A stretch of DNA of 64,000 bases from Saprospiraceae bacterium (lineage in GTDB: Bacteria > Bacteroidota > Bacteroidia > Chitinophagales > Saprospiraceae). The stretch is taken from positions 1-64,000 of the forward strand of contig JAJCYH010000009.1 in assembly GCA_029262995.1 (NCBI GenBank), given 5' to 3'. The position numbers and the translations under genes were made by a program. Below are positions 44,305 to 53,438 of this stretch, one piece after another (the first letter of the stretch is position 1; each line of letters begins with the position of its first letter). The notes below the pieces were generated by a model, which did no database searches, had not been told where the DNA came from, and was given only the letters and a program-made list of their open reading frames with translations.

Positions 44305-45441
44305 ATGAACAACAAGAATATTTTAATAGCTGGTGCAGGTGGAATTGGTCAGGCCTCAGCAGTAATTTTAGCAGATTATAAAGATTTAGATTGCCATATT
44401 TTCATTGGAGACAGAATTTCATCTATCGCAATGGATTTTGCTAATGCAATAAATGATAAATGTGGTAAAACGGTTTGCACAGGATTCGCATTCCCAGAGG
44501 ACGGTCTTTCTGATGACTTAATTGAAATATTAAATCAAGCAGATATCATTTTAGATTGCCTGCCAGGCAGTCAAGCACCTCGATTGGCTAAATATGCAGA
44601 TGACTACAAATGTCATTATGCAAATTTGACTGAATATGTAAAAGAAACCAACCTGGTCACTGATATTGCCAAAGAATCAGATTCCGGCTTCATCTTACAA
44701 ACTGGATTAGCACCAGGATATATTAATATTCTTGCATTATACCTATTCAACAGCTTTACAAATAAATATAATGTCGACCAAGTCGATATTGTCGATATGA
44801 AAGTTGGAGCACTCTCCAAACATGCTCAGGAACCATCCTTTTATGCATTTACTTGGAGCCCGATAGGTGTGGCTACAGAATACATTAAAGAGGCATTGGT
44901 TGTAGAAAACTTTGAAACCAAAAAAATTCCTTCACTTTCTTCTACAGAAACCATTTTAATTAACGGTATTGCCTATGAAGATGATTATACATCTGGAGGT
45001 GCGGCAGACTTGCCCGTTGCTTTAGCAGGAAAAACCAAAAACCTCAGATATAAAACATTGCGTTATCCAGGTCATTTCAAATGGGCCAAATCGGTAATTG
45101 ATCAAACGCCACAAAATATTGATCCTGTAGAACACCTTAATGAAACTATGCTAAACTTAATTCCTAGCGTTGAACAAGATGTTGTAGTTGTGTTTGCCGC
45201 TGTAAAAGGAAAGGACAGCAATGGCGTTCTAAGACAAATGGAAAAAAGCATTCACATATACCCATCAACCATAATGGGATACAAGTTGAGAGCAATTCAA
45301 ACCGCAACCGCTGGACCTTTATGTCAAGCGGCATTAATGCTATTGGAAGGCAAACTAAAAGGTCCTGTTTTTCAAAGTGATATGAATGGCGAAGAATTCC
45401 TCAATGGACCCATTGTTAGCAGCATATTTGGCAAGATTTAA
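44305..45441 (+). CDS. Saccharopine dehydrogenase-like oxidoreductase
   Basis: 378 residues with an N-terminal Rossmann fold (LIAGAGGIGQASAVIL, glycine motif GAGGIG at 10-15). The second half fits saccharopine dehydrogenase / carboxynorspermidine-type reductases: FILQTGLAPGYINILALYL, PSFYAFTWSP and KTLRYPGHFKWAKSVI. Proteins of this group act on lysine-like amino-carboxylates or polyamines with NAD(P). The Bacteroidota variant is often left as a saccharopine dehydrogenase C-terminal-domain protein. The substrate is not known. The DUF1415 gene begins 8 bp after its stop and is likely co-transcribed. Confidence 0.9.
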   Translation: MNNKNILIAGAGGIGQASAVILADYKDLDCHIFIGDRISSIAMDFANAINDKCGKTVCTGFAFPEDGLSDDLIEILNQADIILDCLPGSQAPRLAKYADDYKCHYANLTEYVKETNLVTDIAKESDSGFILQTGLAPGYINILALYLFNSFTNKYNVDQVDIVDMKVGALSKHAQEPSFYAFTWSPIGVATEYIKEALVVENFETKKIPSLSSTETILINGIAYEDDYTSGGAADLPVALAGKTKNLRYKTLRYPGHFKWAKSVIDQTPQNIDPVEHLNETMLNLIPSVEQDVVVVFAAVKGKDSNGVLRQMEKSIHIYPSTIMGYKLRAIQTATAGPLCQAALMLLEGKLKGPVFQSDMNGEEFLNGPIVSSIFGKI

Positions 45442-45449
45442 TTATAACC

Positions 45450-45986
45450 TTGTCCATTTATATACAACATACAAAGGCATGGATTAAGAATTTTGTTATT
45501 AAGCTAAATCTATGCCCATTTGCTTCAAGCGTTTTTGAAGAAGGAAAAATCTTGTTTACCTTGGAAGAACAAGAAGATGTCATATCACAATTAATAGCTT
45601 TTTGGAACACTGTACAGTTACTAAAAAACCATAATCTCCAGACCACTGCAATTATAATTTATCCAAACGGGCCAACCGATTTTCAAAGTTTTCTTGATCT
45701 ATTTGATAAAGCTGAAAAGCTTTTGACTGAGACTTCTTTGTCAGAGGATTATCAACTTGCAGGCTTTCACCCCGATTACGAATTTGCTGACTCTATGCCG
45801 AGCGACCCTGCTGATTATACCAATAGATCACCCTACCCTTCCATCCATATACTAAATGTAGGTGAAGTTGAATCTGCAATATTATCGCACCCTAACATTA
45901 CATCGGTCCCCAAACAAAATCAAAAAACGCTCAGGAAGCTTGGGATCGATGAAATAAAAAAATTAATAGCCAATACTGTACTTTAG
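45450..45986 (+). CDS. DUF1415 family protein
   Basis: 178 residues. The start is TTG at 45450, only 8 bp after the saccharopine dehydrogenase-like gene; no ATG gives the full domain. The DUF1415 pattern is present: KAWIKNFVIKLNLCPFASSV, FHPDYEFADSMPSDPADYTNRSPYPSIHIL and KLGIDEIK near the end. The conserved C22 in LNLCPFA and H/D/Y residues suggest an enzyme, but no function is established. Cytoplasmic. Confidence 0.88.
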   Translation: MSIYIQHTKAWIKNFVIKLNLCPFASSVFEEGKILFTLEEQEDVISQLIAFWNTVQLLKNHNLQTTAIIIYPNGPTDFQSFLDLFDKAEKLLTETSLSEDYQLAGFHPDYEFADSMPSDPADYTNRSPYPSIHILNVGEVESAILSHPNITSVPKQNQKTLRKLGIDEIKKLIANTVL

Positions 45987-46025
45987 TATAATTTGCAGGC
46001 AATATTAGAAACAAATAAAATGAAG

Positions 46026-46316
46026 CTATAACTCTACCTCTCTTTTTATATAAAAATCCTGCTCTTCAACGCTATTAACTCTCTTATAATCCAACCTCTC
46101 GACCACAGATGTATCTGGACCACTATGACACCAGGCTATAAATGTCTCCACTTGATCTTTTTTACCACTTACAGAAATTAATACCGAACCATCATCTTCG
46201 TTTTTTACCCATCCTAATAAACCAAGCTCATTGGCTTTCAACTTGGTGAAATACCTGAATCCGACACCTTGCACTTTACCATATACCCGAATCCTGTATG
46301 ATGCCAATTCCTTCAT
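46026..46316 (-). CDS. acyP: Acylphosphatase
   Basis: 96 residues. Hydrolyses the carboxyl-phosphate bond of acyl phosphates. The active-site loop is VYGKVQGVGFRYF, with the arginine at R22, and the conserved Asn is in LGWVKNEDDGSV (N39). Length is normal. The start overlaps the stop of the tyrosine phosphatase gene by 4 bp (ATGA), so the two are translationally coupled. The gene is third in a minus-strand operon after the nuclease-helicase and the phosphatase. Confidence 0.93.
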   Translation of the reverse strand: MKELASYRIRVYGKVQGVGFRYFTKLKANELGLLGWVKNEDDGSVLISVSGKKDQVETFIAWCHSGPDTSVVERLDYKRVNSVEEQDFYIKREVEL

Positions 46317-46768
46317 TCTTTCATGTGCTTTTGAATTATGGCCTCAGCAGCTTCACTGATCATTTCAAAAACTTTTTGAAATCCTCCATCATAATAGGGG
46401 TCAGGAATAGCCATGTTTTGATCCGGATAGGCAAAATTCATCAATAATTCAAGCTTTTCATTTTGCAAAGAATTCTTCGCCATAGAAAGAATATTGGAAT
46501 AATTTGAACTGTCCATAGCAACAATCAAATCGAAACGGTCAAAGTCTTCCTCAACAAATAACCTAGATCGTTGATCCGTTATATCAATACCATTTTGACT
46601 TGCGATTTGTATAGACCTCGAATCTGGCAATTCACCCTGATGCCACCCACTTGTTCCTGCACTATCCACTTCCCAAGACAAATTATACTTCTTAAGTTTA
46701 TCCTTCATTATTCCTTCTGCCAATGGCGATCTACAGATATTACCTAAGCAAACCATCAATATTTTCAT
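46313..46768 (-). CDS. Low-molecular-weight protein-tyrosine phosphatase
   Basis: With the start at MKILMVCLGN the protein has 151 residues. The phosphate-binding loop is VCLGNICRSP (C7-x5-R13), the CX5R signature of the LMW-PTP family. The general-acid motif is IPDPYYDG, with the aspartate at the D of PDP. Upstream residues MLSKVLR are excluded because the CLGNICRS core normally begins just after a short MKI lead. It overlaps the acylphosphatase start by 4 bp and lies 10 bp after the nuclease-helicase stop. The family may reverse Tyr phosphorylation of exopolysaccharide kinases, but none is in the window. Confidence 0.95.
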   Translation of the reverse strand: MKILMVCLGNICRSPLAEGIMKDKLKKYNLSWEVDSAGTSGWHQGELPDSRSIQIASQNGIDITDQRSRLFVEEDFDRFDLIVAMDSSNYSNILSMAKNSLQNEKLELLMNFAYPDQNMAIPDPYYDGGFQKVFEMISEAAEAIIQKHMKE

Positions 46769-46778
46769 TCGTAATACT

Positions 46779-49700
46779 TTAGACAACAAATTTCAAATCT
46801 AACTTATAACAATGTTCGATTAAAGATCTATATGAATCACTCTTTTCTAATACTGCTTTGTTTCCAAAAATAATGACATTTTCTTTAGCTCTCGTCAGCG
46901 CAACATTTAGCTTTCTGTCAATCCCCTCAGAAGATACATTACTAATAGAGTCCAATAAGTGAGCCTTACTTACCGCAAGTGAAATCACAATATGATCTCT
47001 AGATCCTCCTTGATATCGCTCAACAGTATCAACTGATACAATTTTTCTTAGTTCTGAGTCGAGCATCTCCGATATTAATGCAATCTGTGAACGGAATGGT
47101 GTAATCACTCCAAGAGAATTAGAATTTAATACTTGTCTATTATCCCTATAAATTTGCTGCCATTTCATTACAATACGAGCAACAAGATCTGCCTCCAATG
47201 CATTAGTTTTTCTGGTTACAGATTCTCCAATAGGAACATTAACAAATATCATTCTCTCCGCTATCAGAATACTGGATAACTCATCAAAACTTTGTAACTC
47301 CAATTCTTTATTTAATCTTTCAATTCCTGGTATCACCCTCAATGAAGATTCATAAAATGTTGGACTAATATAATTAAGAATGCTTTGGTGCATACGACCT
47401 TGTTCAAACAAACTAGCATATGCCCAATGCCATCGATTTTCATTGCATCGGTTGAATAGTCGCTCAAACAATGAATTGCTCAGATTCGTAAGTCCTGTAC
47501 TCTCGCTTAAACTAATATCACTAACAAAACTCTCCTCACTTGATTGCCTAACAACTGCCGGTAACTGCTTGTGATCTCCAATTAAAATAAATTTATCAAA
47601 CTGCCCTAACATGCCAACAATCATAGGCTCAAGAATTTGACTTGCCTCATCAATAATTACGATGTCAAAATTCTTAATCTTTGTTAATTCCTTCATCCCT
47701 TGATATGAAGACACAGTTGAAACAAATACTCTATTCTCAGAAATTAATTCTTGCAATCGCCTTCTTGATTTAACTTCTGATATTAAAATACTGAACAATT
47801 TATCTTGATATTTCTCCTTTGTAGAATATCTTGACCCTATCCTTATATAGGATTGCCCTATTGGCTCTTCAATGGATTCACATATTTCATCGACTGCTTT
47901 ATTGGTATAGGCCAACAGCAAAATGTTAAAATTTGTATTATTAAAATAATAATCAACTAATGCATTAATCATTATACTTGTCTTGCCTGTACCTGGCGGA
48001 CCCCATAATAAAAAATAATCCTTGGCACAAATTGCTTTATTAACGACCCCGAATTGAGCCTTAGTCAATCGATCATTCCTATAATATTCTCTATATTCAC
48101 CACTATCAGGAGGGTCAATTGCTAATATCTTTCTACGATAAGCTATTCTACTAGAAATAAAATCATATAAGCCATGATATTGCTTTAAAAAACTACTGTC
48201 AAGGCTATCCTCTTCAATATGCCAGAATTCAAAAGACTTAAATAACTCATCATTTTTTTGTCTTGCTCGTAAACGTAATACTAAAAGTTCATCATCAATC
48301 TCAATAATTGTGCATTTATATATTTGATGATGCATTGCAGAATTATACTTTCCATCTTCAGGATACAAGACAGCAATATCTCCAATTCTAAATCTGCTTA
48401 ACTTCGAAGATTTATTTGAAAATTGCATTACGATAATTGGGTCATGATCTCCAGCCTTATTTTCCTTTATCCTCAGGTAAGAAAGAATTCTGTAATTTTC
48501 AATTTTCTCATTTAGATTGTTCAACCACAATGCGGCCAATCCATTGTCTGAATTAATCCCATGCTTACCTGTTTTTGACAATACATATTCTCTATTTATG
48601 AATCCCAAAAATAGTATATAGTAGGAACGTTCAATCCCGCTGAGTCTCTCATAAAAATAGCTAAAATATTTTGCATCCCTCGAAAGAAAATTAAACCCAG
48701 ATGGTATCTTATCCGGTTGCAAGAAACACATTAATTTATGAATCAATTGCTCATCACCAGAAGATAAAACTTGCTCCATTAGAATAATATCATTTCTCAC
48801 ATGCAAGGCATGTAATTGTTTTGCTCTTATTCTAGGAGCATATCTCAAACTCTTTGTTTCCAATGCAGAATATAGAATATAATTGTTTGACTTAATCACA
48901 GATTCATGCACAGACTCAATCAATAGGTCATACATTAAGGTTTGTACATAATGGTTCTCATTTAATCCATAGCCATTTGCTTTGAACAGCTTTCCACTTT
49001 TTAATTCTATAATATCTGATTGCCTCTTTGACTCATCAAAATGATACAGATCTAACCTTCCTTGTATTCCATATTCATTTGAATAAAAACTAGGCTCAAG
49101 TGAAACTTTCTCTTTGCTTATTTTCGTCTCCTGAAGTTCTGTACTAATTAGGTTTTTCAAATGCTCAAAATGAATTGAAATCTTTTGGATAAATTCCTTT
49201 AGTTCATTATCATTCATAATGGCAAATGAAATTGGAGATATCTTAAAAATCTCAGGTAATACTTGCTCAAAATGAAGCGTCTCATCATGAATCAACTCGT
49301 CAAGAAAATAATTAACAACATTACCCATCAACAAGTGTATATTTGAATCTGTCGGTAATAATTTCCGAGACAATGCAGATATTGCCAAAGCTCCCTCACT
49401 TTGAAAGCATTCTGAAATGGTTGTTACTCCAACCAGAAAATCTGGATTTAAAACAAATGCTGAAATTCTTCTTTCGTCTGATTCATTTCTAATATCCAAC
49501 AAACTTAATGCTACTGGTAAGCCTATATGCTGTTCTATTTTTAAGAGTTGCTTGCAAAAATTAAGCTCACGCAAAACAACAGACTGTTCCAGATGGGATT
49601 CCTCTTCACTGCAATAATTTAATCTTAAAGCTTGGCCATCTAATGAATTGATTGAAGTCAGTATAATTCGACTGACTCTTTGGTAATCTCTTGATTTATA

Positions 49701-50096
49701 ATCACCAGGTTCATTAGCTAGAAAATCATTTTTTTGATATTTCTCCGGTATAATTACTTCTTTGATTACGTTTAAGTTACGCCATAAAAGGTATATCCCG
49801 AAATTACATATCGACTCATAATCCTGAAATTCTTCTTTTTGCTTCTCACAAATTTTTCTAAAAGAATGATTTTGAAAATTAAGTCCAGGTGGAAAATTAT
49901 AATGCGCTGTAGAAAATACCATTCGAGAAAACAAACTCGTAAAACTTATATTATTGAATTCTGTAATCAGTTCAAAAAACAATGAGAAAGAATAATAAAT
50001 TTCTTGTATTAACTTTTCATCATAAAGCTTTCTTTCTGATAGAGCTTTTACTCCACCAACAAATGTGTCAATCCTATTTTGATCAATGTTTTCCAA
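46779..50096 (-). CDS. Dna2-like PD-(D/E)XK nuclease / SF1B helicase fusion
   Basis: 1105 residues in one chain. The N-terminal region (about 1-240) is helical and of unknown role. Residues about 250-440 hold a RecB/Cas4-type PD-(D/E)XK nuclease with the key residues D349 (GRLDLY), E364 and K366 (IIELKSGK) and Q385 plus Y389 (HYVQTLMYDLL). The triple-cysteine cluster that forms the Fe-S site in Cas4 and Dna2 is not present. After a middle region (about 460-660) comes an SF1B helicase with Walker A GPPGTGKT (699-706), DEAS (816-819), GDHKQLPAV (840-848), VERYQGGSRDHIV and ALTRAKENVI. This architecture can resect or process DNA ends and occurs in both repair and anti-phage proteins. It leads an operon with the tyrosine phosphatase and acylphosphatase. 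Confidence 0.9.
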   Translation of the reverse strand: MENIDQNRIDTFVGGVKALSERKLYDEKLIQEIYYSFSLFFELITEFNNISFTSLFSRMVFSTAHYNFPPGLNFQNHSFRKICEKQKEEFQDYESICNFGIYLLWRNLNVIKEVIIPEKYQKNDFLANEPGDYKSRDYQRVSRIILTSINSLDGQALRLNYCSEEESHLEQSVVLRELNFCKQLLKIEQHIGLPVALSLLDIRNESDERRISAFVLNPDFLVGVTTISECFQSEGALAISALSRKLLPTDSNIHLLMGNVVNYFLDELIHDETLHFEQVLPEIFKISPISFAIMNDNELKEFIQKISIHFEHLKNLISTELQETKISKEKVSLEPSFYSNEYGIQGRLDLYHFDESKRQSDIIELKSGKLFKANGYGLNENHYVQTLMYDLLIESVHESVIKSNNYILYSALETKSLRYAPRIRAKQLHALHVRNDIILMEQVLSSGDEQLIHKLMCFLQPDKIPSGFNFLSRDAKYFSYFYERLSGIERSYYILFLGFINREYVLSKTGKHGINSDNGLAALWLNNLNEKIENYRILSYLRIKENKAGDHDPIIVMQFSNKSSKLSRFRIGDIAVLYPEDGKYNSAMHHQIYKCTIIEIDDELLVLRLRARQKNDELFKSFEFWHIEEDSLDSSFLKQYHGLYDFISSRIAYRRKILAIDPPDSGEYREYYRNDRLTKAQFGVVNKAICAKDYFLLWGPPGTGKTSIMINALVDYYFNNTNFNILLLAYTNKAVDEICESIEEPIGQSYIRIGSRYSTKEKYQDKLFSILISEVKSRRRLQELISENRVFVSTVSSYQGMKELTKIKNFDIVIIDEASQILEPMIVGMLGQFDKFILIGDHKQLPAVVRQSSEESFVSDISLSESTGLTNLSNSLFERLFNRCNENRWHWAYASLFEQGRMHQSILNYISPTFYESSLRVIPGIERLNKELELQSFDELSSILIAERMIFVNVPIGESVTRKTNALEADLVARIVMKWQQIYRDNRQVLNSNSLGVITPFRSQIALISEMLDSELRKIVSVDTVERYQGGSRDHIVISLAVSKAHLLDSISNVSSEGIDRKLNVALTRAKENVIIFGNKAVLEKSDSYRSLIEHCYKLDLKFVV

Positions 50097-50244
50097 ATAA
50101 ATTAATTAATCCAACATTTAGTAATGATTCAATATCTGATTAGGTATCAGTAATTTTTAAAAATATCAAATAAACAAATTATAATATATAAATTAGCTAG
50201 GACACAAATACTTAAGTTCATCTAACTGATTTATCAATTACAAA

Positions 50245-50673
50245 ATGCAATCAAGATCGTATGATAGTGATTTCCAAGACCAACTCATCAAACGTGTTTC
50301 TGATTATTCTTCAATAATTTTCCAATTTGATCGACAAGCAATTCAAACCCTCATCACCGCCCAAATGAGTAATATAAATTTACGCCTCGACCCACAGTTT
50401 GAATCTAAGGCTGATTCTATTCAATTACAATCAATTGTGATTGAGCTTAATGAAATTTATTTTGAAAAAATTCTTAACTCAGACTTATTGCATATGAAAG
50501 ATTTATTGAAGGTATTAAATCTTTCTACTAAAGCCATTCCTCTTTTTGATGGCAATGATCATTCTTCTTATTTGAAAGATCTTCAAACAGATACTTTGCC
50601 TGCTTATTTTCAACGCATTCTATACAAACTTGCACTCTTCTGTGTTTTGCATTTAAAATGCAAAAAAGATTAA
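50245..50673 (+). CDS. Small hypothetical protein
   Basis: 142 residues, no signal peptide or membrane segment. Mostly helical, with a hydrophobic patterned segment LQSIVIELNEIYFEKIL and a final IYKLALFCVLHLKCKKD. I do not recognise the family. It lies divergent from the nuclease-helicase gene and 237 bp from the aspartyl protease gene. It might belong with the nuclease-helicase, but no domain supports that. The codon use looks similar to that of the neighbours, which makes it a real gene. Confidence 0.55.
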   Translation: MQSRSYDSDFQDQLIKRVSDYSSIIFQFDRQAIQTLITAQMSNINLRLDPQFESKADSIQLQSIVIELNEIYFEKILNSDLLHMKDLLKVLNLSTKAIPLFDGNDHSSYLKDLQTDTLPAYFQRILYKLALFCVLHLKCKKD

Positions 50674-50910
50674 ACTATCAAACAATCATTATTAACAAAA
50701 AGCTAGATCTATTAAATGTGGGAACATACCTTATACTGTTTAAGTACTTGTTTTATTCTTACCTTTTATTGCTTCTATTGGGATTAATAAAACATCTCAC
50801 TTCTTAAATTTAGAATTTTTATGCCTGTTAATGATACTTAGTCACAGCATGTATTGGTTTTTATAATGTATCTTAAATCATAAATTATTTTCCTTTAAAA
50901 AATAAGACCA

Positions 50911-52191
50911 TTGAGAAGCTACATTAAGCGCAAATGTAAAATACTCTTGACTACCTTGCTTGTTTTGCTAGTCAATCATGGGCATGGACAAGTCTTAGGA
51001 TTAGAGCTTTTGGATGGAAAAAAACAAGCAGAAATAAAATTTGAATACACTCAGGGATTTATCATTGTAAATGTAAAATTTCAACAAGCACTTCCTCTAC
51101 GCTTTATTCTAGACACCGGAGCTGAACATGTAATCCTTTTTAAAAAGGAAATAGCTGACATTCTTGGTCTAGAATACGAAAACAAAATTAATCTGATGGG
51201 CTCAGATCTTGGAATGGAGTTCTATGCCTTTATTTCAAGAAATGTTTCATTGGGATTGAAAAATACACCAACCATTCAAAGAGATATTATTGTTCTCGAA
51301 GAAGACTTTCTTCATCTGGAAGAATTAACTGGTGAATCCATTCATGGTATCTTAGGAGGCAGGATCTTTAGAGGCTTGGTTATGGAGATAGACTATAAAA
51401 AATCTAAAGTGATACTTTATAATGCTTCCACGTTTAATATTAAAGATGATGGGTATACTAAATTTGACCTCCAGATTATAAAACACAAACCCTATATCAA
51501 AGCCGAAATTTCGCTTGACGCAAAAGAAACCATTGAATTGGACCTGTTGATAGATACCGGCGCAGCCTTGCCTTTTTTGGTTTTTCTCAATTCTCATGAG
51601 TCACTTCAATTACCAGAAAATTTTGTCAAAGGCAACCTTGGTAAAGGTCTAGGAGGTGATATTGAAGGCTATCTAAGTAAGGTCAATTTACTGAAATTGG
51701 CTAATGTCTTTGAGTTTAATAACGTTATAACCAGCTTTCAGCACATCGACCCAAATCTTGATCCTATTGTCTATGCCAATCGAAATGGCCTAATCGGTAA
51801 CCCGATTCTAGAAAGATTCAAGATTTATATTGATTTTGTAGGAGCAAAAATATACTTGAAACCTAGAGCCAATTATAACAAAGCATTTGAGTATGACAAG
51901 AGTGGATTAATAATATATGCCTTTGGTCCAGAACTAAGTAATTTTTATGTAAAAGACGTAATTAAAGGCTCTCCTGCCTATGAATCAGGCATTAGGAAGG
52001 GCGATATGATAAAAAAAATAGGCATCTGGCCAGCGAGTTTTTTCTCTCTAAAACATATCTTAAAGAAGCTAAAATCTAAAGAAGGAAAAAAAATAACTAT
52101 GTCACTGGAAAGAAATGGCGTAAAGTTTAAAACAAGTTTTAGATTAACAGATTTTTTAATGTCTAAAAAACTAAGGAAAACTGAAAAATAA
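50911..52191 (+). CDS. Two-motif retropepsin-like aspartyl protease with PDZ domain
   Basis: 426 residues, TTG start at 50911. This start gives the signal peptide MRSYIKRKCKILLTTLLVLL. Two aspartyl-protease motifs are present in one chain: FILDTGAEHVIL (D68) and LLIDTGAALPFL (D215), each followed by a hydrophobic beta-rich stretch with an ILGGRIFRG / IGNPILERF element. The two halves therefore resemble a fused pseudo-dimer of retropepsin units. A PDZ domain (about 335-410, PAYESGIRKGDMIKKIG) follows. It is probably a periplasmic or secreted peptidase, but the substrate is unknown. It is the gene upstream of rplU, with a separate promoter for rplU in between. Confidence 0.88.
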   Translation: MRSYIKRKCKILLTTLLVLLVNHGHGQVLGLELLDGKKQAEIKFEYTQGFIIVNVKFQQALPLRFILDTGAEHVILFKKEIADILGLEYENKINLMGSDLGMEFYAFISRNVSLGLKNTPTIQRDIIVLEEDFLHLEELTGESIHGILGGRIFRGLVMEIDYKKSKVILYNASTFNIKDDGYTKFDLQIIKHKPYIKAEISLDAKETIELDLLIDTGAALPFLVFLNSHESLQLPENFVKGNLGKGLGGDIEGYLSKVNLLKLANVFEFNNVITSFQHIDPNLDPIVYANRNGLIGNPILERFKIYIDFVGAKIYLKPRANYNKAFEYDKSGLIIYAFGPELSNFYVKDVIKGSPAYESGIRKGDMIKKIGIWPASFFSLKHILKKLKSKEGKKITMSLERNGVKFKTSFRLTDFLMSKKLRKTEK

Positions 52192-52205
52192 TTGCCTTCA
52201 TTCTA

Positions 52206-52236
52206 TTGTTAATCGAAGAAAATAAGCATATCTTTG
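52206..52236 (+). promoter_or_regulatory. Strong Bacteroidota-type promoter of rplU-rpmA
   Basis: TTG at 52206-52208 and TATCTTTG at 52229-52236, with a 20-bp spacer, are exact -33 and -7 boxes. Transcription would start near 52243, about 25 nt before the rplU ATG. Confidence 0.8.
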
Positions 52237-52267
52237 CATTCCAAATTTTTTAAGCTAAATAAATATC

Positions 52268-52579
52268 ATGTTCGCTATCGTAGAAATTGCTGGTAAACAA
52301 ATGAAAGTTCAAGCTGACAAAGAATATTATGTCAACTTGCTTCAAGGTGCTGAAGGAGAAGCTGTTAGTTTCGACAATGTTTTGTTGACTGTAGATGACA
52401 AAAGCACTAAAATAGGCACACCTGGATTAAAGGGTGCTAAAGTAGATGCTACTATATTAGAGCATGTCAAAGGTGATAAAATAATCGTTTTCAAGAAGAA
52501 AAGAAGAAAAGGTTACAAAGTAAAGAATGGTCATAGACAACCATTTACTAAAATCAAGATCAACTCGATCGTAGCTTAA
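52268..52579 (+). CDS. rplU: 50S ribosomal protein bL21
   Basis: 103 residues, the normal core length. MFAIVEIAGKQMKVQADKEY is the bL21 start, and GHRQPFTKIKI is the conserved C-terminal loop. It binds domain II of 23S rRNA. In many Flavobacteriia bL21 carries a C-terminal extension with a helix-hairpin-helix domain (from memory); here it does not, and that domain instead appears on the following bL27. It is the first gene of the rplU-rpmA operon. Confidence 0.97.
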   Translation: MFAIVEIAGKQMKVQADKEYYVNLLQGAEGEAVSFDNVLLTVDDKSTKIGTPGLKGAKVDATILEHVKGDKIIVFKKKRRKGYKVKNGHRQPFTKIKINSIVA

Positions 52580-52603
52580 TTTAAAACTAGAAATTATAAT
52601 ACA

Positions 52604-53413
52604 ATGGCACATAAAAAAGGTGTAGGTAGTACGGATAATGGACGTGATAGTAAGAGTAAACGGTTAGGCGTAAAATTATTCGGTGGCCAAGAAGCAAGAG
52701 CTGGAAATATACTTGTTAGACAAAGAGGAACTAGGTTTCATCCTGGATTAAATGTTTATATGGGAAGAGATTTTACCCTTCATGCTCAAGTAGATGGTTT
52801 CGTTAAATTTAGAAAAAAGAAAGAAGGTAAGACATATGTAAATATTGTCCCATCCACTGATCAAATCGTTGCTGATAAAGCACCAGCTCCAAAAGCTGCT
52901 CCAAAAGCTGCCGCAAAACCAGAAGTTAAAGCTACTCCTAAGACAACTCCTAAAGCTGCCGCAAAACCAGAAGCTAAAGCTACCCCTAAGACTACCCCTA
53001 AGACTACCCCTAAGACAGATCCTAAGGCTGCCGAAAAACCAACTGCTAAAGCTACCCCTAAGACAACTCCTAAGGCTGCCGCAAAACCAACTGCCAAGGC
53101 TACACCTAAAGCGGCTACTAAACCTGCTGCAACTTCAAACAAAGGTGATGATCTAAGAAAAATAGAAGGCATTGGACCAAAAATCGCTGAGATTTTAAGC
53201 AATGCAGGTATTTCTACATTCGCAAACTTAGCTAAAACCAAAGTTTCTAAAGTTCAAGAGATCTTGACTGAAGCTGGTAGCAGATATGCAGGTAAAAATC
53301 CGTCAACTTGGCCAATGCAAGCAGATTTAGCAGCTCAAGGTAAGTGGGAAGACTTAAAGACACTACAAGATAAATTAGATGGTGGTATCCTTAAAGAGGA
53401 CGATCCTTCCTAA
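52604..53413 (+). CDS. rpmA: 50S ribosomal protein bL27 with KATPK-rich linker and helix-hairpin-helix extension
   Basis: 269 residues, about three times the usual 85-90. Residues 1-84 are a regular bL27 ([39 protein letters not shown]), so the ribosomal part is intact. Residues 92-178 are a low-complexity linker of Lys, Ala, Thr and Pro with repeated [14 protein letters not shown]-like units and no Cys. Residues 181-262 form a helix-hairpin-helix-like domain ([46 protein letters not shown]). The whole frame is open with no break, so this is a real fusion. The HhH domain could bind RNA or DNA near the ribosome, and the linker could be a tether. The core function in the peptidyl-transferase centre is expected to be kept. 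Confidence 0.95.
   Translation: MAHKKGVGSTDNGRDSKSKRLGVKLFGGQEARAGNILVRQRGTRFHPGLNVYMGRDFTLHAQVDGFVKFRKKKEGKTYVNIVPSTDQIVADKAPAPKAAPKAAAKPEVKATPKTTPKAAAKPEAKATPKTTPKTTPKTDPKAAEKPTAKATPKTTPKAAAKPTAKATPKAATKPAATSNKGDDLRKIEGIGPKIAEILSNAGISTFANLAKTKVSKVQEILTEAGSRYAGKNPSTWPMQADLAAQGKWEDLKTLQDKLDGGILKEDDPS
52877..53137 (+). repeat. Tandem repeat array encoding the KATPK-rich linker of bL27
   Basis: The DNA here repeats short units such as CCTAAGACTACC and GCTGCCGCAAAACCA, encoding alternating K, T, P and A. Copies differ only at third positions and by whole-unit gains, so unit number may vary between strains by slippage. The frame stays open through the block. Confidence 0.85.
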
Positions 53414-53438
53414 TAAGAATTAAACATAATAAGAATCG

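Noticed and set aside
46779-50673. A complete phage-defence island around the nuclease-helicase
   Set aside because: The neighbours are core genes (ftsK, rplU, rpmA, acylphosphatase). No methylase, toxin, reverse transcriptase, recombinase or second defence gene was found. Only the single fusion protein hints at defence.
52861-53241. 126-codon minus-strand frame opposite the bL27 linker
   Set aside because: It is the antisense of the repetitive KATPK codons and consists of Ala/Gly/Val repeats. The sense frame is clearly the coding one.
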